Shown one piece after another: positions 51,779 through 59,310 of a stretch of DNA of 64,000 nucleotides. A program made the translations under genes and the position numbers. Under the pieces are notes generated by a model. The model made no database searches, was not told the DNA's origin, and saw only the letters and a list, made by a program, of their open reading frames with translations. The stretch covers positions 1 through 64,000 of the forward strand of contig JAADGJ010000012.1 in assembly GCA_013152435.1 (NCBI GenBank), written 5' to 3'. Positions within the stretch are counted from its first letter, which is position 1. The number at the start of each line of letters is the position of its first letter. Source of the DNA: Chloroflexota bacterium. GTDB lineage: Bacteria > Chloroflexota > Anaerolineae > DUEN01.

Positions 51779-52168
51779 TCACACCAGCCCCTGTCCACAG
51801 TAGGGGCAGACTTGCCAGTCCGCCTGCACAGGCCGACCGCAACTGGGGCAGGTCTTACCGGAGGCGTCCTGCTCCGACGCAGGCGGCAGGTTACGAGACA
51901 GACCACTCTGCCGAAAGAGCCAGACGCCGCCCAGGGCCAGCAAGGCCAGGAATGCCAAGGGAATCAGCAGGCCGATCAGCGGAAGGATCCAACCCCACAC
52001 ACCCCAACCGCCTCGCGCGCTGCCGTCCCATCCGCCCATCATCCCCCATCCCCCCATCATGCCGCCACAGCAGCCCCAACCGGGGAACAGGAATCCAAGG
52101 CTCAGCACCGAAAACAGAAGGATCACGATGCCAAAGGTGGCAACCAGGACCCAGTTCACTTTGCCCAT
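51779..52168 (-). CDS. Membrane protein with Met/Gly-rich loop and zinc ribbon
   Basis: A 129-residue protein: helix 1 (WVLVATFGIVILLFSVLSL), a loop rich in Gly, Met and Trp (GCCGGMMGGWGMMGG) that could bind copper, helix 2 (ILPLIGLLIPLAFLALLAL) and a C-terminal zinc ribbon (CPSCGRPVQADWQVCPYCG). Its ribbon closely resembles the one at 51464, so they share an origin. Its promoter region holds three exact 11-bp CTTCACA repeats and a dyad, so it is likely regulated. Function unknown. Confidence 0.7.
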   Translation of the reverse strand: MGKVNWVLVATFGIVILLFSVLSLGFLFPGWGCCGGMMGGWGMMGGWDGSARGGWGVWGWILPLIGLLIPLAFLALLALGGVWLFRQSGLSRNLPPASEQDASGKTCPSCGRPVQADWQVCPYCGQGLV

Positions 52169-52196
52169 CCTCTACCCTCCTCTCTCTCACTCCACA

Positions 52197-52240
52197 ACAT
52201 CGTCTGATCTTGTGCTACCATCACTGTAGCAGAACGATGT
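52197..52240. promoter_or_regulatory. Dyad ACATCGT ... GCTAC/GTAGC ... ACGATGT
   Basis: Outer arms 52197-52203 and 52234-52240 and inner arms 52214-52218 and 52226-52230 are perfect inverted copies. It lies just before the start of the zinc-ribbon membrane protein (52168) and overlaps the end of the CTTCACA repeats. Could be an operator or a leader hairpin. Confidence 0.45.
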
Positions 52241-52266
52241 GAAGAGTTTGTGAAGACCGGATGAAG
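52238..52266 (-). promoter_or_regulatory. Three 11-bp tandem CTTCACA repeats before the zinc-ribbon membrane protein
   Basis: On the gene strand the units read CTTCATC, CTTCACA, CTTCACA with an exact 11-bp period. The last lies about 70 bp before the ATG of the 51779-52168 gene. They match the repeats at 57216-57244 and 12093-12114 in sequence, period and orientation, as expected of sites for an OmpR/PhoB-family response regulator. Confidence 0.55.
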
Positions 52267-52298
52267 AGGTGGCAAAGGACGACGAGGGGCCCACTTCC

Positions 52299-52532
52299 TC
52301 AGCAACGCTCACGATATGCTGCCAGCTGAGCCGACGAGAGGTCAAGGAAGACGCTCTCATACCCTGTGGCGACCACATGTCGGACGGGCACGACGACATC
52401 GCCGGATGGCGCTACCGTCTCGATCACCAGGTGGGTTGTCCTCCCCGTGTTCAGATCCACGATCAGTCGCTTTAGCGTTCCTGCCCACCCATCCCGGCAG
52501 GAGATCTTGACTCCAACCTGAGTTTGAATCAT
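52299..52532 (-). CDS. Small PRC-barrel-like protein
   Basis: A 77-residue protein: VGVKISCRDGWAGTLKRLIV then THLVIETVAPSGDVVVPVRHV, matching the beta pattern of the PRC-barrel (strand, G-x-LKRL-V, T-HLV-E). PRC-barrels occur in RNA-processing and photosynthetic proteins and in stress proteins. Stands alone upstream of the regulatory region for the zinc-ribbon gene; no strong ribosome site seen. Moderate confidence in the domain, none in a function. Confidence 0.6.
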   Translation of the reverse strand: MIQTQVGVKISCRDGWAGTLKRLIVDLNTGRTTHLVIETVAPSGDVVVPVRHVVATGYESVFLDLSSAQLAAYRERC

Positions 52533-52793
52533 TTCCGCTTCTCCACCAGGAACCTTGAAGCAAGCCAGGCCCGGCAGTCGCCATATCCCGGGCCTGCGAG
52601 GGACCGTAGGGATCTTTATCGTCTATCGTAACTCAGCATACCAATTGTGGAGATAGTACGTCAGCGCCATCCTGCTCATCCCCCATGCGCCGATTGGCCT
52701 GGCTTCGAGGGCTCCGGGCGTCCGCAAATGTCGTGCGATGGAGGGTCGCCCCCATGGGGCACGACCAGCAGAAAACGGCTCTCATCCCCCAGA

Positions 52794-52823
52794 CCCCCTT
52801 CTCCCAAGCCCGGGAGAAGGGGG
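52794..52823. repeat. Perfect 12-bp inverted repeat CCCCCTTCTCCC
   Basis: Arms 52794-52805 and 52812-52823 pair perfectly around AAGCCC. No T-run. Looks like another intergenic REP-type hairpin. Confidence 0.6.
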
Positions 52824-53091
52824 CTCATCAGTGGGTGGTGGGGTACGTTTGGCCACGTCGTGCGCCGGGGGAAAACCGAGAAGGCGTATACAGACACAAC
52901 ATCTTGCCGTGCCTATGGGGCCAACTCTGCCTATGCGGCTCCGTATCTTGGCGCGAATGGCGGAAGGCAGCGCCCTTCGCCACTTGAAAGGCCAACCTTG
53001 AGGAGCGAGCCAATCCTCGTCCCTGCAGGTGCCACGTATGCCGATATGAACGCTGGACTTTGAAAAGGCCCTGACCCTCCGGCCCCGCCAG

Positions 53092-53121
53092 TTGACGGAA
53101 CCCCAGAGCCGCTTGTATAAT
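53092..53121 (+). promoter_or_regulatory. Strong sigma70 promoter upstream of blaI
   Basis: TTGACG at 53092-53097 and TATAAT at 53116-53121 with an 18-bp spacer. It is 130 bp upstream of the blaI-like start, with a GCCACCC/GGGTGGC hairpin in between. No other gene could use it. Confidence 0.6.
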
Positions 53122-53204
53122 GGGGCCCGAAGTGCCGGGGCATCAACAGGGTCCGTTGTGGATGGCAAGCCACCCATCCTTTCAAAGCACGGGTGGCGTT
53201 CTTG

Positions 53205-53230
53205 TTGACACGATCTCTTACAGCGTGTAG
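53205..53230 (+). promoter_or_regulatory. Proximal blaI promoter with BlaI-type operator TTACA-GCG-TGTAG
   Basis: A consensus -35 (TTGACA, 53205-53210) is followed 17 bp later by TGTAGGAGT, and the dyad TTACA-GCG-TGTAG (53218-53230) covers the -10 area. The same dyad, CTACA-CCC-TGTAG followed by GGA-TTAC, occurs before the ccdA operon at 54734-54746. BlaI/MecI repressors bind this kind of TACA-TGTA site, so autoregulation is likely. Confidence 0.6.
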
Positions 53231-53251
53231 GAGTTACCGAAGGGGGAATGG

Positions 53252-53677
53252 ATGGGCGAGGAAGCGAGTATTCCGGCCTTCAAGCTGGGGCAGACCGGGC
53301 TGGCCAGGATCTTCGGCGAGCTGGAAGCGCAGATCATGGACCTCATCTGGCGGCTGGAAGAGGCCACCGTGAATGACGTCGTCGCTCATCTGGATGGGAA
53401 CTACCACTACAACACGGTCATGACCATCATGAACCGGCTGGTGGAGAAGGGGTTCCTGAAACGTTGCCGCGAGGGACGGGCGTACATCTACTCGGCCGTG
53501 GAGGATCGGGAGACCTTTCTGGCCCGCGTGTCGCGGCAGGTGGTGGAGGGGCTGCTACAAGATTTCGGTCGGCTGGCCATCGCCCAATTCATCGATGTTG
53601 CGGACGCCATCGATCCCGACCTGCTGAACGAGCTACGGCACCTGGTCGATCACCGATCCGGGGAGGAAGAGGCATAA
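53252..53677 (+). CDS. BlaI/MecI/CopY-family transcriptional repressor
   Basis: A 141-residue winged-helix repressor. FGELEAQIMDLIW and ATVNDVVAHLDGNYHYNTVMTIMNRLVEKGFLKR (here in parts: NDVVAHL, NTVMTIMNRLVEKGFL) are family hallmarks, and the C-terminal half forms the dimerisation helix. BlaI proteins repress until cleaved by a BlaR1 protease; CopY members respond to copper. The next gene overlaps by 1 nt (TAATG) and encodes an M56-type metalloprotease, the BlaR1-like partner. A dyad operator lies before this gene and before the ccdA operon. Confidence 0.88.
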   Translation: MGEEASIPAFKLGQTGLARIFGELEAQIMDLIWRLEEATVNDVVAHLDGNYHYNTVMTIMNRLVEKGFLKRCREGRAYIYSAVEDRETFLARVSRQVVEGLLQDFGRLAIAQFIDVADAIDPDLLNELRHLVDHRSGEEEA

Positions 53678-54684
53678 TGGCGTCTCGCTCTCAGGGAGGA
53701 CGCGTGATGGCCGATCGTCCCCTTCGCACGCAAAGGTCGACCCGCCGGGTGGTCCAGGCGACGTCCCCTCACCACGTATCGCTCCAACGATGGGCGGATA
53801 GATCCTTCCACGCGCTCCTGGCCGCGGCGGCGCTGATCACGGCCGGCCTGATCGCGGTGATCGTGAACCTGTGGCCCCTGTACGCCCATGAGATCATCCG
53901 CTTCTGCCACCGTTCCTGGTCGACGCTGGTAGCCCATCTCCCCGCCGCGGGGGCCTTCGCGCTGCCGGTCGGGCTGGCCGTCCTGGCGGGGCTGGGGGTC
54001 CGGGCCTGTCTGCAGCAGCTCCTCGCATCCCGGCGCTTCATCCGGGCGATTCGGAGCCGACGCGCTCCGATCCCTCCTTCCCTGCAACAGCTATCCCATG
54101 AGCTCGGCATCGCCGACCGCCTCGACGTGATCCGGGACGAGCGGGCGTACGCCTTCTGCTATGGGCTATGGCGGCCGCGCGTCTGCCTGAGCACCCAGCT
54201 GTTGACCCTGTTGAACCCGGAGGAGCTGCGAGCCCTGCTGGTCCACGAACGTCATCACCTTCATCGTCGCGATCCGCTGCGGAAGCTCCTCACCCGGACG
54301 CTGGCTCGCGCGCTGGGCATCTTCCCCATCATGGACGATCTCGCCCGTCACTGCCAGCTGGCCCAGGAGATCGCCGCCGACGACGCCGCGATCCGGGATT
54401 CCGGATCGCCTCTGCCGCTGGCGGCCGCGCTGCTGAAGCTGTGGGAGGCCGCCCACCCCACCCTGTCCCCCACCGTCGTCGGGGCGCTGAGTGTCACGGA
54501 AGCCCGCATCGCCTACCTGCTACACGGGCAGATCATACCTTCTCGCCTCTCAGGGTCCCGCCTGATCGCGACCGGAATGGTCCTCCTTGGGATCGCCCTG
54601 GCGGGGCTGCTCGGGGGCATGACCATGCAAACGTTTCCTATCGGGACCCAGGAGTGCCTGAACGCCATCTCCTGGCTCCGTTGA
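53677..54684 (+). CDS. M56-family membrane metalloprotease, BlaR1-like without sensor domain
   Basis: A 335-residue membrane protein: about three N-terminal helices (46-66, 88-108), a cytoplasmic-facing peptidase region with HERHH (His190, Glu191, His194) in LLVHERHHLHRRDP, a downstream acidic helix QEIAADDAAI and a final helix (IATGMVLLGIALAGLLGGM). The extracellular penicillin-binding sensor of BlaR1 is missing, so the inducer is not a beta-lactam bound there. It presumably cleaves the BlaI protein encoded just upstream. TAATG overlap gives translational coupling. A terminator follows. Confidence 0.82.
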   Translation: MASRSQGGRVMADRPLRTQRSTRRVVQATSPHHVSLQRWADRSFHALLAAAALITAGLIAVIVNLWPLYAHEIIRFCHRSWSTLVAHLPAAGAFALPVGLAVLAGLGVRACLQQLLASRRFIRAIRSRRAPIPPSLQQLSHELGIADRLDVIRDERAYAFCYGLWRPRVCLSTQLLTLLNPEELRALLVHERHHLHRRDPLRKLLTRTLARALGIFPIMDDLARHCQLAQEIAADDAAIRDSGSPLPLAAALLKLWEAAHPTLSPTVVGALSVTEARIAYLLHGQIIPSRLSGSRLIATGMVLLGIALAGLLGGMTMQTFPIGTQECLNAISWLR

Positions 54685-54691
54685 TCCGACC

Positions 54692-54720
54692 CGCGTCGGG
54701 ACTTCTCGACGCGTTTTTCT
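54692..54720 (+). terminator. Rho-independent terminator after blaR-like gene
   Basis: CGCGTCG and CGACGCG form a perfect 7-bp stem with an 8-nt loop, followed by TTTTTCT. It separates the blaI-blaR transcript from the ccdA operon. Confidence 0.8.
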
Positions 54721-54733
54721 ATGTGCTTTTACA

Positions 54734-54746
54734 CTACACCCTGTAG
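54734..54746 (+). promoter_or_regulatory. BlaI-type operator CTACA-CCC-TGTAG before ccdA
   Basis: A perfect dyad with 5-bp arms, followed by GGACTTAC as at the blaI site (GGAGTTAC). It lies 37 bp before the GTG of ccdA. Points to control of the thiol-transport operon by the adjacent BlaI protein. Confidence 0.6.
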
Positions 54747-54782
54747 GACTTACGGACGGCTACATTAGGGAGGCGCAACATC

Positions 54783-55517
54783 GTGGATACACCCAACATC
54801 TCGGTACTGCTGGCGTTGGTCGCCGGGCTGCTCTCCTTTCTCTCCCCCTGCGTGCTACCCCTGGCGCCGGGCTACGTCGGCTACCTGAGCGGGACAACCG
54901 TGCACACGTCGGAAGGCGTCCAGATCACGAACCGGCGGGTTACCTTCCTCCACGCGCTGAGCTTCGTCCTGGGCTTCTCGTTGGTCTTCGTGGCCCTGGG
55001 CGCCTCGGTGGGGCTGATCGGGTACATCCTGTACGACTTCATGCCCCTGATCCAGAAGATCGGCGGCGTGCTCCTGGTCGTCTTCGGCCTGCACTACATG
55101 GGGGTGCTGAAGATCCCCTTCCTCTATCAGGAGAGGCGCGTGGAGTTCAGGGGAAACCCGAGGCTCGGCTACCTCTCGTCCCTGCTGGTCGGGGTGTTCT
55201 TCGGCGCCGGGTGGACACCGTGCATCGGGGTGACGCTATCCGGCATCCTGCTGCTGGCCGGCAACACCGCAACCGTAGGGCGCGGCGCCCTTCTCCTGGC
55301 GGTCTACTCGGCGGGGCTGGGCATCCCGTTCCTCCTGATGGGCCTGGTCCTGGACCGGCTATCCGGGTGGCTACGCGGCCTGAACCGCCGGATGAACCTG
55401 GTCTCCATCGTCAGCGGGCTGTTCCTGATCGGCATGGGCATCATCGTGTACACGAACACCATCGGCAAATTGAACGCGTGGTTTGCCCGGGTCTTCGGCT
55501 TCACCACGATCCTATAG
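54783..55517 (+). CDS. ccdA: CcdA, thiol-disulfide transporter
   Basis: A 244-residue six-helix CcdA. Paired cysteines lie in FLSPCVLPLAPGYVGYLSG (helix 1) and GAGWTPCIGVTLSG (helix 4). It transfers electrons from cytoplasmic thioredoxin to extracytoplasmic thioredoxin-like proteins such as TlpA/ResA/CcmG, needed for cytochrome c assembly. The start is GTG at 54783 after GGGAGG. The next gene encodes a TlpA-domain fusion, its probable acceptor. A BlaI-type operator lies just upstream. Confidence 0.9.
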   Translation: MDTPNISVLLALVAGLLSFLSPCVLPLAPGYVGYLSGTTVHTSEGVQITNRRVTFLHALSFVLGFSLVFVALGASVGLIGYILYDFMPLIQKIGGVLLVVFGLHYMGVLKIPFLYQERRVEFRGNPRLGYLSSLLVGVFFGAGWTPCIGVTLSGILLLAGNTATVGRGALLLAVYSAGLGIPFLLMGLVLDRLSGWLRGLNRRMNLVSIVSGLFLIGMGIIVYTNTIGKLNAWFARVFGFTTIL

Positions 55518-55615
55518 GGCATCCCCCAGCCCCCAGCGAAACATCACCATTCATTTCCACGTCCACGGCTACGCGCAGAGCGAATGAGAAGATGAGATGA
55601 GGGGAGAGATTGGCA

Positions 55616-57103
55616 ATGGGCGAGCAAAGGGAACCCTGGCTGGAATCGAGAGATGTGAATACGCCCAACGACGATGAAGACGTCGGGCTGGGAGGCTCCT
55701 CCACCGCCGTACTATGGGAGAACGGACAGGAGGCCATCACACCGCCTCCCCGGCGGCGGCTCCGGTCGTGGGCGGCGGTGCTGGTCCTGCTGGCCCTGAG
55801 CTTTGGCCTCTTCCTTACATACGGGCGCGATGGGCTCGAGCTGCGGAATTCCCCCTCATCGGCCGCCAACGAGCCCCTCGTGGCGAGGGTCGGAGACGAG
55901 ACCATCACACGAGAGGAGGTCGTCCGGGCCGTGGCGGTGGCGCGGGCGCTGTACCGGGCGACACAGGGGATCGCGCCCGGCGAGATCGACGAGACATCCG
56001 TCGTCAACCAGCTGGCCGATCAGGCGCTTCTCCTGCAGGCGGCGGAGGCCGCCGGGATCTCCATCTCGGAGGACGAGGTGACCACTTACATCCGTCAATT
56101 GATCCAGGCACGCAAGTTAACCGAGGAAACCCTGGCCCGTGTATTAAAGGAAGAGGGAGCGACCATGGAGGATTTGCGAGAGGTGATCCGAAGGGCCATG
56201 ATCGCCGACCGTTTCACCCGCGAGGTGATCACCGTGGATGTCCCCCCCGGCAAGGCAAAGGAGGCCATCGACCGCTGGCTGAAGGAGCGACGCGCTCGCG
56301 TCGGCGTCGAGATCCAGCCGGCGGCCATGAGCAAACCCGTCACCAACCGGGAGGAGCCCATCGTCGGGGCCCTTGCCCCCGATTTCACCCTCCCCAACCT
56401 GGCGGGGGACGAGATCACCCTGAGCGATCTACGCGGCCAGGCCGTGCTGATCAACTTCTGGGCCACATGGTGCCCGCCCTGCCGGCTGGAGATGCCGGCT
56501 ATCGAGCAAACCTACCGCAAATATCGGGAACAGGGCTTCGTCGTCCTGGCCGTCGACCTGGAGGAGCCGAAGGACCGGGTACAGGGCTTCGTCGATGAGC
56601 TCGGCCTGACATTCCCCGTGCTGCTGGACGAATCCGGCACGGTCAGCCGGCGTTACCGGGTCCTCGCCATCCCCACCAGCTTCTTCGTGAACCGGCAGGG
56701 GGTGATCATCGCCATCTGGCGGGGAGCCATGTCCGCGGAGGTCATCGAACGGTACACCCTTCGAGCCCTCTCGGACGCGAAGGCGCCAGAGAACGCGGTC
56801 CCGGAGCCATCGGACAGGCAACAGGTGCACTGGCATGCCCGCCTGCGGATCGTCCGCAACGGACAGGAGGAGCCGCTACCCAACCTGGAGCGGGGGCAAT
56901 TCATCGATATCCACCAGCCCGACCTGACGCTGGGCGCGGCGCTGGAGCAGATGGGCGTGGAGTACGGCCCGAATTGCGTCCTGGAGTGCCCCGGCAACCC
57001 GGCCAACGGAGAGCTGATCGTCAGGGTCAACGGGAGGATCACCCGGAACTTCGCCACATACACGCTGCGGGACGGCGACGAGATCCTCATGGAGCTGCGC
57101 TGA
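55616..57103 (+). CDS. Three-domain fusion: SurA-type chaperone, TlpA thioredoxin, C-terminal beta domain
   Basis: A 495-residue membrane-anchored protein. Helix 50-69; residues about 85-230 form a SurA-N chaperone domain (ARVGDETITREEVVRAVAV, EAAGISISEDEV); 245-385 form a TlpA/ResA domain with APDFTLPNL, WATWCPPC (Cys286/Cys289) and cis-Pro353; 400-495 form a beta domain opening HWHARLRIV and ending DGDEILMELR with Cys454/Cys458. The ATG at 55616 follows GGGGAGAG. Placed right after ccdA, it is likely to receive electrons there and act on unfolded, disulfide-bonded exported proteins. Fusion of these three domains is unusual. Confidence 0.85.
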   Translation: MGEQREPWLESRDVNTPNDDEDVGLGGSSTAVLWENGQEAITPPPRRRLRSWAAVLVLLALSFGLFLTYGRDGLELRNSPSSAANEPLVARVGDETITREEVVRAVAVARALYRATQGIAPGEIDETSVVNQLADQALLLQAAEAAGISISEDEVTTYIRQLIQARKLTEETLARVLKEEGATMEDLREVIRRAMIADRFTREVITVDVPPGKAKEAIDRWLKERRARVGVEIQPAAMSKPVTNREEPIVGALAPDFTLPNLAGDEITLSDLRGQAVLINFWATWCPPCRLEMPAIEQTYRKYREQGFVVLAVDLEEPKDRVQGFVDELGLTFPVLLDESGTVSRRYRVLAIPTSFFVNRQGVIIAIWRGAMSAEVIERYTLRALSDAKAPENAVPEPSDRQQVHWHARLRIVRNGQEEPLPNLERGQFIDIHQPDLTLGAALEQMGVEYGPNCVLECPGNPANGELIVRVNGRITRNFATYTLRDGDEILMELR

Positions 57104-57180
57104 CGGAGGCCAGGAGAGGACGCGGGCGGACATATCCAGGACAAACCATAGATATGCGCACAGAAACCTCGGAGATGCCA

Positions 57181-57211
57181 GGCCCGGGCGCACCTCCCAC
57201 GTGCCCGGGCC
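57181..57211 (+). terminator. GC-rich hairpin after the SurA-TlpA gene
   Basis: GGCCCGGGC (57181-57189) and GCCCGGGCC (57203-57211) are perfect inverted copies with a CAC/GTG extension inside. No T-run follows, so termination may be inefficient. It sits directly before the CTTCACA repeats. Confidence 0.5.
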
Positions 57212-57215
57212 ACGT

Positions 57216-57244
57216 CTTCACAAAACCTTCACACTCCCTTAACC
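57216..57244 (+). promoter_or_regulatory. Three 11-bp tandem repeats CTTCACA, CTTCACA, CTTAACC
   Basis: Units start at 57216, 57227 and 57238, an exact 11-bp period, on the gene strand and about 75-105 bp before the TTG start at 57320. CTTAACC is itself close to known cyanobacterial Pho-box units, and the same unit precedes two other genes in the window. Candidate site for an OmpR/PhoB-type regulator. Confidence 0.55.
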
Positions 57245-57319
57245 GATCCGTCGTGCTTTCCCCCTAACCTACGGGTGGCCTGAGATGAGGCCGCATACCA
57301 CTCATAAAGGAGATCCATC

Positions 57320-58906
57320 TTGTCTATACCGAAGAAATGGTTCATAGGAATCGCCTTTGGTGGACTGGCCCTCCTGGCGGTTGCCTGTACGCCGGGGCCA
57401 TCCCCGGAGGTGCCGACGGAAGTGGAGCAGATGCGAGAGCCCGCCACCGTCGCGGCGCCGGTCGAGGCCAGCGAGGCCACATCCCCCACCACGGAAGCGG
57501 AGACGGCGCCCGCGGAGGTCCAGGGCACGATCTGGGTGGCCAACGGCATGGAGGACTCGTTGAGCGCCATCAACCTGGCGACCGGCGAGGTCGTCGCCAC
57601 GATCCCGGTGGGGATCAACCCCCACATCCTCAACGTCAGCCCGGATGGGCGCATCCTGTACGTCATCAACGCGGGAGGGCATGACCGGGAGGCGGGCGCC
57701 CACGAGTCACCCTCGGGTGACAAGGCAGGTCAGCCCATGGGCGAGTCGTCCAAGTCCGGCGACCACATGGGCGGCATGGGCATGGATATGGATATGGAGG
57801 AAGAGGCCAAGGGGAACAGCCTGTGGGCCATCGACACCACCACCGGCGAGATCCTGGCCCGCGTTCCCGTCGGCCAGGGTCCCACCCATCCGCTGCCATC
57901 CCCGGATGGCCGCTGGGTCTACGCAACCAACACGGATGAGGGATCGGTCAGCGTCGTGGATACGGCCTCATGGCAGGTGGTGGCGACGATACCGGGGCTC
58001 AGTGAACCCCACGATGGCGAGCTCACGCCAGATGGCCGATGGCTCTACCTGGCGACCAGCGGCGATAGCACCATGACCGTCGTGGACACGGAGACCAGGC
58101 AGGTGGTCAAGACCTTCGCCGTCGGCCGGAAGCCACGAGGCGTGGCCATCGGCGGCGCCAACGGGGAGATCGCCTACGTCACGAACAAAGGGGACGGCAC
58201 TCTGAGCGTGATCGACATCCCGGCCGAAACGCAGACCACCATCCCGGTGGGGCAGGGCGCCCATGCCGTTCGCATCAGCCCAGATGGGAGGATCGCGTAC
58301 GTGGCGCTCAGCAAGGAGAACGCGGTGGCCATCGTGGATCTCGAGGCCGGGGAAGTCATCGGCAGGACCCCCGTCGGGCAGAAGCCGGAACAGATCGACC
58401 TGAGCCGGGATGGGCGATGGCTCCTGGCGAGCAACAACGGCGACGCCACGGTCTCCATCATCGACACGGAGAACGGTGAAGTGGTGCACACCGTCCGGGT
58501 GGGCGAGGGCGCCTATGGCGTCCAAGCGGTCTCAGCGCCCGTACGCCAGGCCCCCGCATCGGCATCCATGCCGATGTTCTCGAAGAACATGGACGGCTTC
58601 TCCGATATCACCGTCCAACAGCTTGCGGAGATGCTCCCGGGCAAGGGCTTCACCCTGGTCAACGTCCACATCCCCTACGAGGGGGAGATCCCGGGGACGG
58701 ACCTGTTCATCCCGTTCAATGAGATCGCTCAGAACCTCGATCAGTTGCCCGACAAGGATGCCCCCATCGTCCTGTACTGCCGCAGCGGCTCCATGAGCAC
58801 GGCGGCCGCCAGGACGCTGGTCGGCCTGGGGTACACCAACGTGATGGAGCTGGACGGCGGATTCAACGCATGGAAGGCCGCAGGCCACGAGCTGATGATC
58901 CGCTGA
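57320..58906 (+). CDS. YVTN beta-propeller lipoprotein with C-terminal rhodanese domain
   Basis: A 528-residue lipoprotein starting at TTG 57320 (AAAGGAGAT upstream) with lipobox LAVAC (Cys23). Residues about 65-415 form a seven-bladed YVTN/NHL propeller with repeats such as [19 protein letters not shown] and a Met/His-rich insert ([13 protein letters not shown]). Residues about 420-528 form a rhodanese domain with active-site Cys487 in [11 protein letters not shown]. The rhodanese part is paralogous to the lipoprotein at 38991. Probably an extracytoplasmic sulfur- or metal-related protein; its regulatory repeats match those of the multicopper oxidase. Confidence 0.85.
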   Translation: MSIPKKWFIGIAFGGLALLAVACTPGPSPEVPTEVEQMREPATVAAPVEASEATSPTTEAETAPAEVQGTIWVANGMEDSLSAINLATGEVVATIPVGINPHILNVSPDGRILYVINAGGHDREAGAHESPSGDKAGQPMGESSKSGDHMGGMGMDMDMEEEAKGNSLWAIDTTTGEILARVPVGQGPTHPLPSPDGRWVYATNTDEGSVSVVDTASWQVVATIPGLSEPHDGELTPDGRWLYLATSGDSTMTVVDTETRQVVKTFAVGRKPRGVAIGGANGEIAYVTNKGDGTLSVIDIPAETQTTIPVGQGAHAVRISPDGRIAYVALSKENAVAIVDLEAGEVIGRTPVGQKPEQIDLSRDGRWLLASNNGDATVSIIDTENGEVVHTVRVGEGAYGVQAVSAPVRQAPASASMPMFSKNMDGFSDITVQQLAEMLPGKGFTLVNVHIPYEGEIPGTDLFIPFNEIAQNLDQLPDKDAPIVLYCRSGSMSTAAARTLVGLGYTNVMELDGGFNAWKAAGHELMIR

Positions 58907-59310
58907 TGGGGAGCCGGGCGGCGCTCGTTCTCATGTCGCCCGTATCCCTTTCCTCTGGGTCCCACCGCCCGCCAACGGCGCCGGGCGGCGGGGCCCTTTG
59001 AAGGTCTGGGGGGTACCGGACCGGGGATATACGCCTTTTGGCGCGGGTGCCAATAGGTTGAATAGCGCTGGTATTGTCATCCCTGTAGAGGCACAATAGG
59101 GAGCGCATGGGATCATCGCCCTGGCGGTGGCCTTTATGCCGCCGCAGGTGGGGCGTGGGAGCTCCGCCCGCAGAAGGAGAACAGGGCAGATCCCGTAGCT
59201 CATTCCCAACATGCCTTAACTCTCTGCTGGACAGGCAGGAGGAAAAGACATGGAGGATGCGTGGGCAGCGAGTAAGCGGTAGTGCGAACGTATGAAAGTC
59301 GGAGGCAATG
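58907..59310. other. 404-bp intergenic region before copA
   Basis: No gene. After a strong terminator hairpin (58957-58996) come the dyads TTGGC-N6-GCCAA (59038-59053) and TATTGT...ACAATA (59072-59077 with 59093-59098). The second is the best candidate operator for the copper ATPase gene, but no convincing promoter hexamers are seen. Confidence 0.5.
58957..58999 (+). terminator. Strong terminator hairpin after the YVTN-rhodanese gene
   Basis: GGGTCCCACCGCCCG (58957-58971) and CGGGCGGCGGGGCCC (58982-58996) pair over 15 positions with one wobble and one mismatch, then TTTG. Very stable. Confidence 0.65.

Larger units (their letters stand above)
52533..53251. other. 719-bp intergenic region with hairpins and the blaI promoters
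   Basis: No gene supported. It carries a perfect inverted repeat CCCCCTTCTCCC/GGGAGAAGGGGG (52794-52823), an imperfect GGCGGAAGGC/GCCCTTCGCC pair near 52958-52983, the GCCACCC/GGGTGGC hairpin at 53169-53197, a strong promoter at 53092-53121 and a second promoter/operator at 53205-53230. This is the divide between the minus-strand and plus-strand gene blocks. Confidence 0.6.

Noticed and set aside
52647-53063. Plus-strand frame of 138 codons in the gap before blaI
   Set aside because: It runs through hairpin repeats, has no ribosome site and no recognisable domain.
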